Below are positions 34,501-42,318 of a DNA stretch of 64,000 nucleotides, piece after piece. The DNA comes from Crocinitomix sp. (GTDB lineage: Bacteria > Bacteroidota > Bacteroidia > Flavobacteriales_D > Crocinitomicaceae). Where the stretch lies: positions 1 to 64,000 of the forward strand of contig WTCE01000089.1 in the NCBI GenBank assembly GCA_013138735.1, written 5' to 3'. The first letter of the stretch is position 1. Every line of letters begins with the position of its first letter. The notes beneath the pieces are model-generated. The model was given only the letters and a program-made list of their open reading frames with translations, had not been told where the DNA came from and made no database searches. A program made the position numbers and the translations under genes.

Positions 34501-34919
34501 AGAATATATATGGTAAAAGTGCATTAGATGATGCCTTGCATTATTCCGCAACTAATTTCCATTCGGTTATTTTATTGAGTGGTACTAGTAGTTATACCGT
34601 AGAGAACTTGCCTGTCTATTCACAATTGGGGCCTGTAAACAAGTCAATTTCCATGGATGTCAATAAAGACGGGAATATGGATTTGATTACTGTTGGTAAT
34701 AATTTTGTAACTGAAGTCGAAACAATGCGATACGACGGTGGTCGTGGAGCTGTACTTTTAGGAGACGGAAAAGGGAACTTTGAACAACTTACACCATTAG
34801 TGTCTGGATTCTTCGAGTCTGAAGATTGTAAGGACATGACACTCATCAATTTCGGTAAAGACCAATTGATAATAACAGTGTCGAATCTTGCCAAACCTAA
34901 AACGTTTATGGTCAACTAA
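31581..34919 (+). CDS. CRTAC1-like FG-GAP/VCBS-repeat lipoprotein with UnbV/ASPIC domain
   Basis: An 1112-residue lipoprotein (lipobox FFASC, followed by GGD). The body is a series of FG-GAP/VCBS beta-propeller blades with calcium-binding DxNxDGxxD motifs (for example DINNDGLTD, DFDNDGKRD, DVDNDGDLD), in two propeller-sized groups (about 60-490 and 640-1100). Between them an ASPIC/UnbV domain (about 510-600: IGATIKI ... VHFGLGENETIDKVEIKW). Such proteins are common surface lipoproteins in Bacteroidota, often near TonB-dependent transporters, but none is adjacent here. A binding or scaffolding role at the cell surface is inference. Confidence 0.88.
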   Translation: MKKLLLLTFPILFFASCGGDADPVDEVITDSTKTSEYSMEFETLNADKTGIDFYNTISEDDDFNFFNYEYIYNGGGVAVGDINNDGLTDIYFTGNQVQDKLYLNKGDMVFEDISNSAFDESANIGWHTGVNMVDFNADGYLDIYVCRSGNPEDKTLLQNMLFINNQDNTFTERAAEFGVNVQKRSTHAAFFDYDNDGDLDLYVLNHPIKTPGEKFVTVQEFKRLKKFGEDADVFLENQDGMYVDVSKKVGIENNCFGLGIAVGDLDGNGYSDVYVSNDYQDPDFMYMNNGDGTFSQEVGERTRHISNFSMGNDIADFNNDGYNDVFTVDMASEDHVRSKRNMGGMSTKNFWDLVFVGFHYQYMFNGLQMNNGDGTFTEVSQMAGISKTDWSWAPLFADFDNDGKRDLFVTNGYNREARDNDYTREYVQKEADGEIESFQDGLDLMPTAKIYNYIYKNDGDIHFTKKTVDWKFEQPVNSSGAAFADFDNDGDLDLVVNNMEEASFIMENKLEGPNNYVRFNITGSDKNTSAIGATIKITNGEEIQFHEIQVSRGYESSVERIVHFGLGENETIDKVEIKWINGDVMTKENLAANQVYNFSPANANGQYAETSYSNQPFRDISDSLFEFFPNEVMVNDFESEVLLPHKMSQLGPFISKGDVNGDGLEDFYVSGAADFPGRLMLQNESGFKETKGPWAAQKAREELGSEMLDVDNDGDLDLYIVSGGNEYAYNSPMIQDQLYINDGKGKFTNETLIRLPKMETSGQRIAVADYDADGDLDMFVAGRQTPGYYPFSPRSFLLQNNGEGVFTDVAQEAVAANEAEGSRSIMGPGMVTDALFDDFDGDDDLDLIVVGEWMPITFFENREGKFADVTNLYNPKGDIGWWYSISKADYNGDGKNDYVVGNVGTNNKFHPSTEKPLHIYCHDFDENGTYDIVLAKKQGNICYPVRGRSCSSQQMPFITEKFPTFNEFATADVENIYGKSALDDALHYSATNFHSVILLSGTSSYTVENLPVYSQLGPVNKSISMDVNKDGNMDLITVGNNFVTEVETMRYDGGRGAVLLGDGKGNFEQLTPLVSGFFESEDCKDMTLINFGKDQLIITVSNLAKPKTFMVN

Positions 34920-34931
34920 TCATGTTTAGTA

Positions 34932-34970
34932 TTAATTAAAAAAAGTAAGACACGCTTTTTTTTTAATTAA
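34932..34970 (+). terminator. AT-rich hairpin after the CRTAC1-like gene
   Basis: Arms 34932-34945 (TTAATTAAAAAAAG) and 34955-34970 (C, nine T, AATTAA) pair with a two-base bulge. The T-rich 3' arm could act as a weak intrinsic terminator; the stem is mostly A-U, so confidence is limited. Confidence 0.4.
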
Positions 34971-34972
34971 AC

Positions 34973-35003
34973 TTGATTAATCAATCATGTTTTAGTACAT
35001 TAG
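34973..35003 (+). promoter_or_regulatory. Promoter with overlapping palindrome upstream of the FN3 protein
   Basis: TTG (34973-34975 as the -33 part) is followed after 20 bases by TACATTAG (34996-35003), a 7/8 match to TAnnTTTG. The perfect 12-bp palindrome TTGATTAATCAA (34973-34984) overlaps the -33 region, as a repressor or activator site would. The ATG follows 38 bases downstream. Confidence 0.5.
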
Positions 35004-35041
35004 CGAAATTAAATCTATAATTAATAATTTAAAAACTAGTT

Positions 35042-38000
35042 ATGAAAAAAATTGACTTAATGCTAGTGTTGCTCTTTTTTGCATCATTTGCGAACGTCTC
35101 TTATGGTCAAGCGGTGGGTCTGTACCCAGGCGGATTGACATGTGAGGACGCAGTACCTATCTATGTTGCGAAGGGCTTCTTGACGCCTAACGACGGGTTT
35201 CACCCGGCGCCAACAGCAGACACACACGATCATTGGTATTCATTCGTTGCTCCATGCTCGGGTGAATTAGAGATTACAACTCAGCCATACACAACTACCT
35301 TAGCCGCTGACAAGCGTATTCACTCTGGTGTTTGTGGAAGTTTAACGCTTGAGCGTTCTTCAGTTTGGAATGACTATAGTACTAATATTGGTGCTACAGG
35401 AGTTGCCTTAACAGAAGGTGAAACTTATTATTTCGAAATTAATGATACATGGCAACCGGGCTCTAATGGAGCTCAGTTTGATGTAAACTTCGAAAATGAT
35501 GCTTGTCCTCAACCGACAAGTTTAGCTTCGTTTGCAACATCTTGGGATGAAGCAATCATTGCTTGGTTCGCAGGTGGTTCTGAAACTAACTGGACTGTAT
35601 GTTACGGACCAACTGGTTTTGATCCAGCTATCGAAGGAACTGTAATTATAGTAGATGGTTCTCCATCAGCTACAATTTCTGGTTTATCTGAATTAACTTG
35701 TTATGACTTTTACGTTCAAGCCAACTGTGGTGGTGGAGAAGTAAGTTGTTTCAAATCAGGACCGAACACATTTTGTACGCCGGCTATTTGTCCAGCGCCA
35801 TTGAATCCTGATGAATCTTATGTAACTTCTGATACAGCAATCACTGAGTGGGACGCTGGAGCAGCTGAAAGTGCTTGGGATGTTGAATGGGGACCTGAAG
35901 GATTTGTTTTAGGAACTGGAACATTCATTGATGGAACACCATTTGATTCTGAAGTTTTAGAACCACTTACAGCAGGTGACTGTTATGATTGGTATGTAAG
36001 AGCTGAATGTATTGTTGATTTAGGAGACGGACCAATTACTGTTCACTCTTTATGGGTTGGACCAAATGAGGTTTGTGCAGATCCAATTTGTTTAGCGCCG
36101 TCTGACGGAACTATGGTTGCTTCTGGTGGTTTAAATGCTACTTTAGGATGGACTGAAAATAATGATCCTGCTGCAGCTGAATGGAATATTCAATACGGTA
36201 CGCCTGGTTTCACTCTAGGAGAAGGTACAACTGTTACTAATATCCCTACTAATCCTTATACTTTAGGTGGATTAACACCTGGTACTGATTACTGTTATTA
36301 TGTACAGTCTGTTTGTGGTGAAGGACTAGATTCTTTATCTAGCTGGGCTGGACCATTCTGCTTTACTACTGATGTTTTCTGTCCTGCTCCATCTGCATTA
36401 TATGCAACTGGAACTTCAGGTACTGATGCTGATTTAGCATGGGAACTTGGTGATGCAGAAGCTGCTTGGGAAGTAAGTTGGGGTCTAGGATTAGACGATC
36501 CAGAAGCTGGAACTATTGAGGATGCTGCTGTATTCCCTGGTATTTCTTTAACTGGATTAGCTCCAGGTGAAACTTATTGCTACTATGTAAGAGCTAACTG
36601 TGGTGAAGGAGCAGATTCTTCATCTGTATGGGTTGGACCATTTTGTTGGACACAACCTGCACTTTGTGCTACTCCGTTTGCTGTAAACGTAATTAACATT
36701 ACAAATACTGCAGCTCATGTAAACTTCTCTTCAACTGATGCTGAGACGTTCGATATTGAGTGGGGATTACCTTGTTTCGAAATTGGAGCTGGTGAAGGAT
36801 CTTTCTACGGAGCTACTGAAGCACCTTATTATATGACTGGTTTAGATCACACGACTCCATATTGGGTACAAGTAAGAGCTACTTGTGGTGTTGATTCAGT
36901 TTCTGCATGGTCTGCTCCGGTATTATTCGGAACTGATATTGCAAATGATGATCCATGTGACGCAATTGAATTAGTTCTTGACGGACCTGCTCAATTAAGA
37001 CACAATTTTGAAGCAACAACTTTACCAGGTGAGACTACTATTGCTCCTCCTGCTGCTGATTGTTATTCTAATGACGGATGGTGTGCTGGTGACGGTGTTG
37101 ATAGAACTGTATGGTTCAAATTCGAAGCGCCTGCATCTGGACAAGTTGTATTAAATACTTTTGATGAAAGTACTTGTATGACTAACTTCTATACTGAGCT
37201 TGCAATTTACTCTACTGGAGATTGTGGTATTATCACAAACTTCGTTGCTGAATATGCTAATACTTTAGCTCCTGGAGCTGATGGTACTGAAGCACCTTTC
37301 GGTTCTGAGCTTACTGCTTGTGGATTAACACCTGGACAAACTTACTATGTAATGGTTAACCCTGTTGCTTACGTTTCTCCTGATGTTCACTTTACTATCT
37401 CTCTTTCTTCTGTTGAAGAAGTAGCTGCTGGTTTAGGATTAAGCCCAACTATTTGTGCTGGATCGACTTACGACCTATTTGATGCTATCGCAGGATACAC
37501 AACTGAGGATGGAACATGGTATAACCCAACTGTAGCTGACGGTAATGAATTACCTAACTTAGTTGGATTCCCTGATTCTCCAGGTGCATTTGATTTATTC
37601 TACGTTGTTTCTAACGGATGTGATGCTGATACTGTAATGACTACGGTTACTACTGTTGAAGGTGTTGATGCTGGTGATGATGGATTCTATACTACTTGTA
37701 ACGATTACGATATCATCTTATCTGACCACATTGTTGGTTCTTATGATGGTGGTGGTCTTTGGGAGTACGACGGAGTTGATCCTGATGTAGCTCTTGCTGG
37801 TGGATTATTTATTCCTCTTGGAATGGACGCTGGAATCTACAAATTCAACTATACTGTAACTAGTGAGTACTGTCCAACAGATACTGTAACAATTACAGTA
37901 GCATTAATTGACTGTACTGAATTAACAGAAGAAGCTGAAAACGCTTTAGTTGTTTATCCTAACCCAGTTATTGATGAGTTGACTATTCAAAACATCTCAA

Positions 38001-38179
38001 TTGAAGGTAATGCAGTAATCGAAGTATTAGATATCGAAGGAAGAGTAATTATCTCTAACCAAGTAGCTAACGTATTCGGAAACTACAAAATCAACATGAG
38101 TAATATCGAAAGCGGAGTTTACTTCGTGAAAGTTACTACTGAAGACGCTGTCCAAAAGGTCAGAGTTGTAAAGCAGTAA
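35042..38179 (+). CDS. T9SS type A cargo: fibronectin type III repeat surface protein
   Basis: A 1045-residue secreted protein. After the signal peptide (ends SYGQ) comes a pre-peptidase-like beta domain (about 25-150, DHWYSFVAPCSGELEI). Four to five fibronectin type III repeats follow (about 155-630), each with a W...WG..GF..G core and a C-Y/YVRA-C pattern. Then a second copy of the N-terminal domain type (about 636-780, TVWFKFEAPASGQVVL), two Cys-containing Ig-like modules (about 785-950) and a type A sorting domain (VVYPNPVIDELTIQ ... VRVVKQ). Codon choice after the first few hundred bases is strongly biased to GCT, GGT/GGA, ACT and TTA, unlike most neighbours, suggesting high expression. 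It has its own promoter and strong terminator. Likely an abundant surface or matrix protein. Confidence 0.87.
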   Translation: MKKIDLMLVLLFFASFANVSYGQAVGLYPGGLTCEDAVPIYVAKGFLTPNDGFHPAPTADTHDHWYSFVAPCSGELEITTQPYTTTLAADKRIHSGVCGSLTLERSSVWNDYSTNIGATGVALTEGETYYFEINDTWQPGSNGAQFDVNFENDACPQPTSLASFATSWDEAIIAWFAGGSETNWTVCYGPTGFDPAIEGTVIIVDGSPSATISGLSELTCYDFYVQANCGGGEVSCFKSGPNTFCTPAICPAPLNPDESYVTSDTAITEWDAGAAESAWDVEWGPEGFVLGTGTFIDGTPFDSEVLEPLTAGDCYDWYVRAECIVDLGDGPITVHSLWVGPNEVCADPICLAPSDGTMVASGGLNATLGWTENNDPAAAEWNIQYGTPGFTLGEGTTVTNIPTNPYTLGGLTPGTDYCYYVQSVCGEGLDSLSSWAGPFCFTTDVFCPAPSALYATGTSGTDADLAWELGDAEAAWEVSWGLGLDDPEAGTIEDAAVFPGISLTGLAPGETYCYYVRANCGEGADSSSVWVGPFCWTQPALCATPFAVNVINITNTAAHVNFSSTDAETFDIEWGLPCFEIGAGEGSFYGATEAPYYMTGLDHTTPYWVQVRATCGVDSVSAWSAPVLFGTDIANDDPCDAIELVLDGPAQLRHNFEATTLPGETTIAPPAADCYSNDGWCAGDGVDRTVWFKFEAPASGQVVLNTFDESTCMTNFYTELAIYSTGDCGIITNFVAEYANTLAPGADGTEAPFGSELTACGLTPGQTYYVMVNPVAYVSPDVHFTISLSSVEEVAAGLGLSPTICAGSTYDLFDAIAGYTTEDGTWYNPTVADGNELPNLVGFPDSPGAFDLFYVVSNGCDADTVMTTVTTVEGVDAGDDGFYTTCNDYDIILSDHIVGSYDGGGLWEYDGVDPDVALAGGLFIPLGMDAGIYKFNYTVTSEYCPTDTVTITVALIDCTELTEEAENALVVYPNPVIDELTIQNISIEGNAVIEVLDIEGRVIISNQVANVFGNYKINMSNIESGVYFVKVTTEDAVQKVRVVKQ

Positions 38180-38203
38180 TTCGATAAGAATATATTTAAG
38201 GAA

Positions 38204-38232
38204 GGGGAGCTCAATGAGCTCCCCTTTTTTTT
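38204..38232 (+). terminator. Strong Rho-independent terminator after the FN3 protein
   Basis: GGGGAGCTC and GAGCTCCCC form a perfect 9-bp stem with a 3-nt loop (38204-38224), followed by eight T. Confidence 0.95.
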
Positions 38233-38388
38233 GTGCCTAATTTTTTGCTTCATTGGATCTTGACTTTGTTCAATAGGAAATACATGATTCAACTAAACTG
38301 AGGGATAAAGACCCCAATTTTTGAAATTAAGATTGTACCTCAATAGCTGCAAACCCGAGTTCGATCATTTATGATTATGAAATAGTAA

Positions 38389-38408
38389 AACTAATTCTTA
38401 AATTAGTT
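38389..38408. promoter_or_regulatory. Inverted repeat upstream of 3-hydroxyanthranilate dioxygenase
   Basis: A perfect 8-bp inverted repeat AACTAATT-CTTA-AATTAGTT lies 56 bases before the ATG at 38464. It has the size of a dimeric regulator's operator. The rest of the 38233-38463 spacer shows no other clear element. Confidence 0.35.
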
Positions 38409-38463
38409 GGCGCTTCTGTTCGGATGTTAAAACAGATGCTTCACCTTTAAATAAAAACACGCT

Positions 38464-38997
38464 ATGGCTATTGCAGCACCATTCAATTTGAATCAATGGA
38501 TCGAGGATAATAAGGCTTTATTAAAACCACCTGTCTCAAACAAAAACTTATATGTTGAATCAGGAGATTATATTGTAATGATTGTAGGTGGCCCAAATGC
38601 GCGAAAGGATTTTCACTATAACGAAACAGAGGAATTGTTTTACCAATTACAAGGTGATATCGTAGTAACCATTCAAGAGGATGGAAAAGCACGTAAAGTG
38701 GACATCAAAGCGGGAGATATGTTCTTACTGCCGGCGAATGTCCCACACAACCCCGTTAGACCTGCCAATTCAGTTGGTTTAGTGATTGAGCGTGTTCGTA
38801 AGGGAACGGACCTTAAAGACGGCTTAATGTGGTTCTGCGACAATTGTAACAACAAGTTGCATGATACACGATTCGAATTGCAAAACGTTGAAAAGGATTT
38901 TCAACCACGCTTTCGAGAATTCTACAATTCAGAGGAATTACGTACCTGTTCTAAATGTGGTCATGTAATGGAGATGGATCTGCGATTTATGGATTAG
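38464..38997 (+). CDS. nbaC: 3-hydroxyanthranilate 3,4-dioxygenase
   Basis: A 177-residue cupin enzyme that opens the ring of 3-hydroxyanthranilate in the kynurenine route of tryptophan breakdown and NAD or quinolinate formation. The catalytic iron ligands are H51, E57 and H95 (FHYNETEELF and PANVPHNP). The second, rubredoxin-like metal site of the bacterial enzymes is complete: C125, C128, C162 and C165. These positions and the length agree with the well-studied bacterial enzyme. No other kynurenine-pathway gene is in the window. The ATG matches the conserved N-terminus. Confidence 0.95.
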   Translation: MAIAAPFNLNQWIEDNKALLKPPVSNKNLYVESGDYIVMIVGGPNARKDFHYNETEELFYQLQGDIVVTIQEDGKARKVDIKAGDMFLLPANVPHNPVRPANSVGLVIERVRKGTDLKDGLMWFCDNCNNKLHDTRFELQNVEKDFQPRFREFYNSEELRTCSKCGHVMEMDLRFMD

Positions 38998-39131
38998 CCC
39001 ATTGGAATAATTGCATTTTTTTCAATTTCTTACAAACGCTTTTAGCTCAGTAGCCGTTATCGATATAACAGCAGACTTGCTGTGAGTATACCTATTCAAT
39101 CGATTTTATCGGTTGGGTAATAAATCCAGCT

Positions 39132-41546
39132 ATGCGTAAAGCGATCTTACTATTTCTAATTCTCGGAACATTGTCTGGCTATGCCCAACGTTTTAATGAG
39201 GTTTGTGCTTCTAATACTTCGGTTTTTGAGCATATAACAGAAGGTTTTACAGATTGGATTGAATTTCATAATTCATCTGAAGAGTTAATAAATATGGAGG
39301 GTTGGTTTTTGACCAATGATATTAATCTTCCTGAAATGTGGACTTTTCCAGCAATAGAAATCGTTGAAAACGGCTATTATCTAATAGCAGCTAACGAAGG
39401 CTCTATTAATGCGGAAACTTTCCCTTATTCCTTATCTAAAAACGGTGTTGTACTTTATTTACTGAATCCATCTGGGGTCCTTACGGATTCAATTGTTCAA
39501 CCAAAATTACGTGTAAACAATTCTTATGGAAGGCTAGCCGATAAATGGTTCTTTTTTGAATCACCAAGCCCCAATGGATCGAATAATGTTTCAACGGGCT
39601 ATAATGGATATGCAAATTTACCAACAGTCAATAGAAGTTCCGGACTTTATCCAAAAGGGACTAATATTGTAATTCGAGCAGAGGAAGCTGATGCGATTTA
39701 TTATTCTTTAAATGGTACGAATCCAATTTTAGGTTCCTTATACAGCGCACCTTTTGTTTTGAATGAGACAATATACATTAAGGCAATTGGTTCAGGAGAT
39801 TCATTAATAGATTCTCGTCCTATAGAGAGAACTTATTTTACAGACGTGTCGCATGATCTTCGGGTAGTTAACTTGACAGTTGATAGTTTGGAATTATTTG
39901 ATGAATTAATCGGGATCTATGTGAAAGGGCCAGACGCAGATGAAGCTTTTCCATTTTCTGGTGCAAATTTCTGGGACAACAAGGAAATACATGCCTATTA
40001 CGAATACTTCGACGAGGATATGAGACTGTTAGAGTCTTTGGACTGTGACATTAAAATACACGGCGGTTCGGGATCACGTACCAAACCCATGAAATCTTTT
40101 CAAATTCAAGCAAAAGATTCTTATGATCAGTCTGAATTTAGGCAAGTCTATTTTGAAGAAAAACCAATCAATCATTTTAAACGCTTGGTTCTTCGTAATT
40201 CTGGCAATGATAATTGTGGAACTTGTGTAAAGGATGGAACCTTGCATAAATACTTTATAGAGTCAGAATTAAATGTTGACTTACTCGGTTTTCGTCCTGT
40301 TGTTGTTTATATAAATGGGACATATTGGGGGATCCATAATATGAGAGAAAAGGTGGGGAGATATTATTTAGAGTCCAACTATGGAGTCGATCCAAATGAA
40401 GTTAATTTATTAGAGAGGGGGGCAATTATTCCTGTCTCAGGTGAAGCGACAGATTTTATCGCCTTAAAAGATTATGCCATTGCATCTGATTTGGGAATTG
40501 AATCTAATTATAAATGGGTGGCTGATCGGTTGGATATTAATTCATTTGTAGATTATTTTATTATTGAACTTTATGCTAACAATCGTGATTGGCCTAATAA
40601 TAATTTGAAGGTTTGGAATGCGCCTAGTCATCCAAAATGGCGATATATTTGTTATGATTTGGATGCGACATTTAATTATCTAGGATCCGATCCAGAAGAT
40701 TTTTATAGTCTGGCTTACATCCTAAATAATTTGAGCGAATCGAATCCGCATGTTGCCCTATTAAAGGCTTTATTAGAAAATGAAAACTTTAAAAATTATT
40801 TTATAAATAGGTATGCTGATCTGCTCAACACCATCTTTAGACCGGAAAGAATCTTTCACCGATATGAAATGGAAAAGGAATTGGTCAGTTCTGATATGAC
40901 CCGACATTATGAAAAATGGTGCGGCCCAATGGCCCAATGGGACGATCGATTTATTGGGATTAGAGGTTTTTTGGATTCAAGAGTAGGGATTATAAGAGAA
41001 GAACTCTCAGAAGTATTTGAACTTCCGGAAGCAGTTGATGTAGTATTTGATGTTTTTCCAACTGGTGCGGGAATAGTGACTGTAAATTCGATTGAGTTAG
41101 ATAGATGTCCTCAATTGTACTTTTATTACCCAAGCAATGAGATTACAATATCCGTTGTGCCTGCACAAGACGCCGTTTTTAAATATTGGGAAAATACAGT
41201 TACAGGAGCGCATTATTATTCCCCTTCTATAAAATATGATCCCACTTTTGGAGATCATTTAGTGGCTGTTTTTAGCCCGAGCGATCAATTATTTAACCTT
41301 AGCTTATCACCAAATCCGACTACACTAAGTACACGATTGAATTTTTCACTTCCAAGAATGACTGATACAGAGATTCATATTTCCACACCTGACGGTAGAA
41401 CTGTTGCCAAGATCGAAAAGTATGGAACGCTTAACAAAGGAACACATTGGGTAAATATTGATATGAGCGGCTTTCCAACAGGAATCTACTACATTTCTTT
41501 AGTTACTGCTTATGGAGTAGAATCGATAAAAAGTCTGAAAATTTAG
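39132..41546 (+). CDS. T9SS type A cargo: lamin-tail/CotH-kinase-like surface protein
   Basis: An 804-residue secreted protein. Signal peptide (ends SGYAQ), lamin-tail domain (about 20-150, FNEVCASN ... DWIEFHN), a chitobiase/hexosaminidase C-terminal-like Ig module (about 160-235), then a CotH kinase-like domain (about 245-615: KIHGGSGSRTKPMKSFQI, MREKVGRYYLESNYG, WRYICYDLDATF), and a type A sorting domain (LSPNPTTLSTRLNF ... ESIKSLKI). CotH proteins of spores phosphorylate coat proteins; the conserved DLD and WPNNNLKVW motifs are present, so secreted kinase activity is possible but unproven. A cluster of small hairpins precedes the start. Confidence 0.85.
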   Translation: MRKAILLFLILGTLSGYAQRFNEVCASNTSVFEHITEGFTDWIEFHNSSEELINMEGWFLTNDINLPEMWTFPAIEIVENGYYLIAANEGSINAETFPYSLSKNGVVLYLLNPSGVLTDSIVQPKLRVNNSYGRLADKWFFFESPSPNGSNNVSTGYNGYANLPTVNRSSGLYPKGTNIVIRAEEADAIYYSLNGTNPILGSLYSAPFVLNETIYIKAIGSGDSLIDSRPIERTYFTDVSHDLRVVNLTVDSLELFDELIGIYVKGPDADEAFPFSGANFWDNKEIHAYYEYFDEDMRLLESLDCDIKIHGGSGSRTKPMKSFQIQAKDSYDQSEFRQVYFEEKPINHFKRLVLRNSGNDNCGTCVKDGTLHKYFIESELNVDLLGFRPVVVYINGTYWGIHNMREKVGRYYLESNYGVDPNEVNLLERGAIIPVSGEATDFIALKDYAIASDLGIESNYKWVADRLDINSFVDYFIIELYANNRDWPNNNLKVWNAPSHPKWRYICYDLDATFNYLGSDPEDFYSLAYILNNLSESNPHVALLKALLENENFKNYFINRYADLLNTIFRPERIFHRYEMEKELVSSDMTRHYEKWCGPMAQWDDRFIGIRGFLDSRVGIIREELSEVFELPEAVDVVFDVFPTGAGIVTVNSIELDRCPQLYFYYPSNEITISVVPAQDAVFKYWENTVTGAHYYSPSIKYDPTFGDHLVAVFSPSDQLFNLSLSPNPTTLSTRLNFSLPRMTDTEIHISTPDGRTVAKIEKYGTLNKGTHWVNIDMSGFPTGIYYISLVTAYGVESIKSLKI

Positions 41547-41620
41547 AGGAAGGAATTAAGTTTTTTCTTCCATAAACTGCTAAGCCTTGTAACAAAGTGC
41601 GGAATCTTAGTTGTATTTTC

Positions 41621-42316
41621 ATGCGATATCGAGTTTTCAACTTTGTAGCTTTCAATTTACTAACGCTCCTATTGGGGAATGGCTGTTTTTGTCAAATTGC
41701 AAGCAATCATTTAGACCTAGAGCTTTCCATTCAGCAGTCTAAACAGGATTCTATAATACGCTTTGATCCTTGTGCCGCCGATAATATAATAAACGTGCTT
41801 TTAAGGAATAATAGCGATTCAACAATCCGGCTATATAAAAAAGACCATTGTTGGGGTTATCGTACGTTTTCATTTGAAATAGAAACAGCAGACACAATTT
41901 TTGAAGTCAGTAGGTCTCATAGGTTATGGTGGCGGTGTGTACCTGACATTATGAATCTTGCACCTAATGATTCAGTATTGTTATCATTTCAATTGATTGA
42001 TTCAACTTGTGAGAATTCGAACCTTCGTTTTAAACCATGGATAGGATTGCCAGTTGGGATCCAATCGATTGCATGGTTAAGAGTTATCTATAACCCACCT
42101 AGCGCTGAAATCAGAAATCAACATGCAGAAATATTGAATCGACGCAGAGATTATCGAAGTGCCGAATATAGGGACACTACAAGTGTGAAATTTGATTCAT
42201 TTATTATACCAGACACAAGTAGAAGAATAATTGACAGTACTGAATTTAATTATGATTGGGCTTACGGTAAACGGCTCGTATCGAAATCGGTTCAAATAGA
42301 AATTCGCGGTAACTAA
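41621..42316 (+). CDS. Exported hypothetical protein
   Basis: A 231-residue protein of no family I recognise. The ATG at 41621 begins RYRVFNFVAFNLLTLLL, a signal sequence, with NGCFCQ near the cleavage point; a lipobox fit is poor. A GTG 24 bases upstream is an alternative start. The mature part is probably beta-rich, with conserved-looking cysteines (DPCAADN, HCWGY, RCVPD, STCEN) that could form disulfides, and a segment (VLLSFQLIDST) like an Ig-fold strand. It lies 74 bases after the CotH gene and may be co-transcribed; it converges with the gene ending at 42319. Confidence 0.65.
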   Translation: MRYRVFNFVAFNLLTLLLGNGCFCQIASNHLDLELSIQQSKQDSIIRFDPCAADNIINVLLRNNSDSTIRLYKKDHCWGYRTFSFEIETADTIFEVSRSHRLWWRCVPDIMNLAPNDSVLLSFQLIDSTCENSNLRFKPWIGLPVGIQSIAWLRVIYNPPSAEIRNQHAEILNRRRDYRSAEYRDTTSVKFDSFIIPDTSRRIIDSTEFNYDWAYGKRLVSKSVQIEIRGN

Positions 42317-42318
42317 TT

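Noticed and set aside
39038-39120. tRNA-like sequence (TTAGCTCAGTAG as in a D-arm)
   Set aside because: The D-stem cannot close, the anticodon arm has a 4-nt loop and there is no GGTTCRA T-arm or acceptor stem.
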